DNA of 64,000 bases from Gordonia polyisoprenivorans (lineage in GTDB: Bacteria > Actinomycetota > Actinomycetes > Mycobacteriales > Mycobacteriaceae), in NCBI RefSeq assembly GCF_017654315.1, contig NZ_CP072203.1:310001-374000 (forward strand). The letters are read 5' to 3'. Below, one piece after another: positions 63,792 through 64,000 of this stretch. Under the pieces are notes generated by a model, which had not been told where the DNA came from, did no database searches, and saw only the letters and a list, made by a program, of their open reading frames with translations. How positions within the stretch are numbered: position 1 is the stretch's first letter; each line of letters starts with the position of its first letter. The position numbers were made by a program, and so were the translations under genes.

Positions 63792-64000
63792 TCACATCGA
63801 ATAGAGCCGTGTCGTCGCGGTGATCAGGTCACCGAGCGCTGCCGGCTCGTGATCGAGCCACCACGCCAGCCGGACCGCGATCCGTGGGCCGTCTTTGACG
63901 GGGCGGTAGGTGATGTCACCGCGCGCGTGGTGATGAGCTGTGGATTCGGCCGTGGTGCCGACGCCGCGGCCGGCGGCGATGGCGTCGAGCCAGCCCTCGA
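63792..64000 (-). CDS. LysR-family regulator, C-terminal part
   Basis: The frame enters from the right edge and ends at TGA 63792. The ~69 residues visible read as the end of a LysR substrate-binding domain (EGWLDAIAAGRGVGTTAEST, then ITYRPVKDGPRIAVRLAWW). The DNA-binding domain lies outside the window, so its target cannot be inferred. Confidence 0.75.
   Translation of the reverse strand, partial: EGWLDAIAAGRGVGTTAESTAHHHARGDITYRPVKDGPRIAVRLAWWLDHEPAALGDLITATTRLYSM

Overview
The window reads as chromosomal DNA from a high-GC mycolic-acid actinobacterium (Mycobacteriales), most likely Gordonia or a close Rhodococcus relative. The evidence is the GC-rich codon use, ATGA stop/start overlaps, many leaderless TAnnnT-start genes, a PknK-type kinase, an IPP isomerase/phytoene synthase/phytoene desaturase operon, and a latex-clearing-protein gene beside a TetR gene, an arrangement known from Gordonia. 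The genus call is inference.

Layout. 0-4.3 kb: carotenoid genes (a partial CrtI-like enzyme, then a convergent idi-crtB-crtI operon) separated by a 163-bp palindromic tandem repeat. 4.4-10.7 kb: membrane hydrolase, CPBP protease, TetR/Lcp rubber-oxygenase pair, CinA, GIY-YIG protein. 10.8-12.2 kb: a decayed IS110-family element with a structured non-coding 5' region that may be a bridge RNA. 12.3-16.5 kb: nitronate monooxygenase, regulators and an exporter. 16.6-18.7 kb: HelR-type RNA-polymerase-recycling ATPase directly behind a sequence resembling the rifamycin-associated element (RAE). 18.8-27.4 kb: acyl-CoA dehydrogenase, MaoC, HxlR/MFS, and miscellaneous oxidoreductases and hydrolases.

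27.4-32.6 kb holds a CoA-dependent p-hydroxycinnamate (cou-type) side-chain-shortening cluster: CoA ligase, MarR regulator, SDR, amidohydrolase and MaoC hydratase. Two matching 23-bp palindromes lie ahead of the ligase and in the MarR/SDR intergenic region. 33.6-35.8 kb is a TetR/MFS efflux pair. 35.9-51.5 kb is a complete route for guaiacol/alkylguaiacol and (alkyl)phenol: a CYP255A (GcoA/AgcA-like) P450 with its one-piece reductase, an EthD-like protein, an HpaB-type two-component hydroxylase, an extradiol dioxygenase, and every enzyme of the dehydrogenative meta-cleavage branch down to pyruvate and acyl-CoA. Two paralogous AraC regulators sit divergently to the two oxygenase operons. A shared 17-bp motif lies exactly 23 bp ahead of each AraC start, with a third, weaker copy ahead of the dioxygenase.

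51.6-64 kb: an epoxide-hydrolase/dehalogenase-like enzyme, a PknK kinase, an SHOCT protein, a DDN-family protein, an orphan type ISP-like DNA methyltransferase, an HD protein, an FAD amine oxidase, small membrane proteins, and the 3' end of a LysR gene.

Together the cou and gco/aph-like clusters suggest a strain that uses lignin-derived phenolics. The most novel-looking items are the shared operator of the aromatic regulon, the dispersed palindrome that supplies stop codons to two genes, the SDR that has lost its catalytic Tyr and Lys, and the IS110 non-coding structure.
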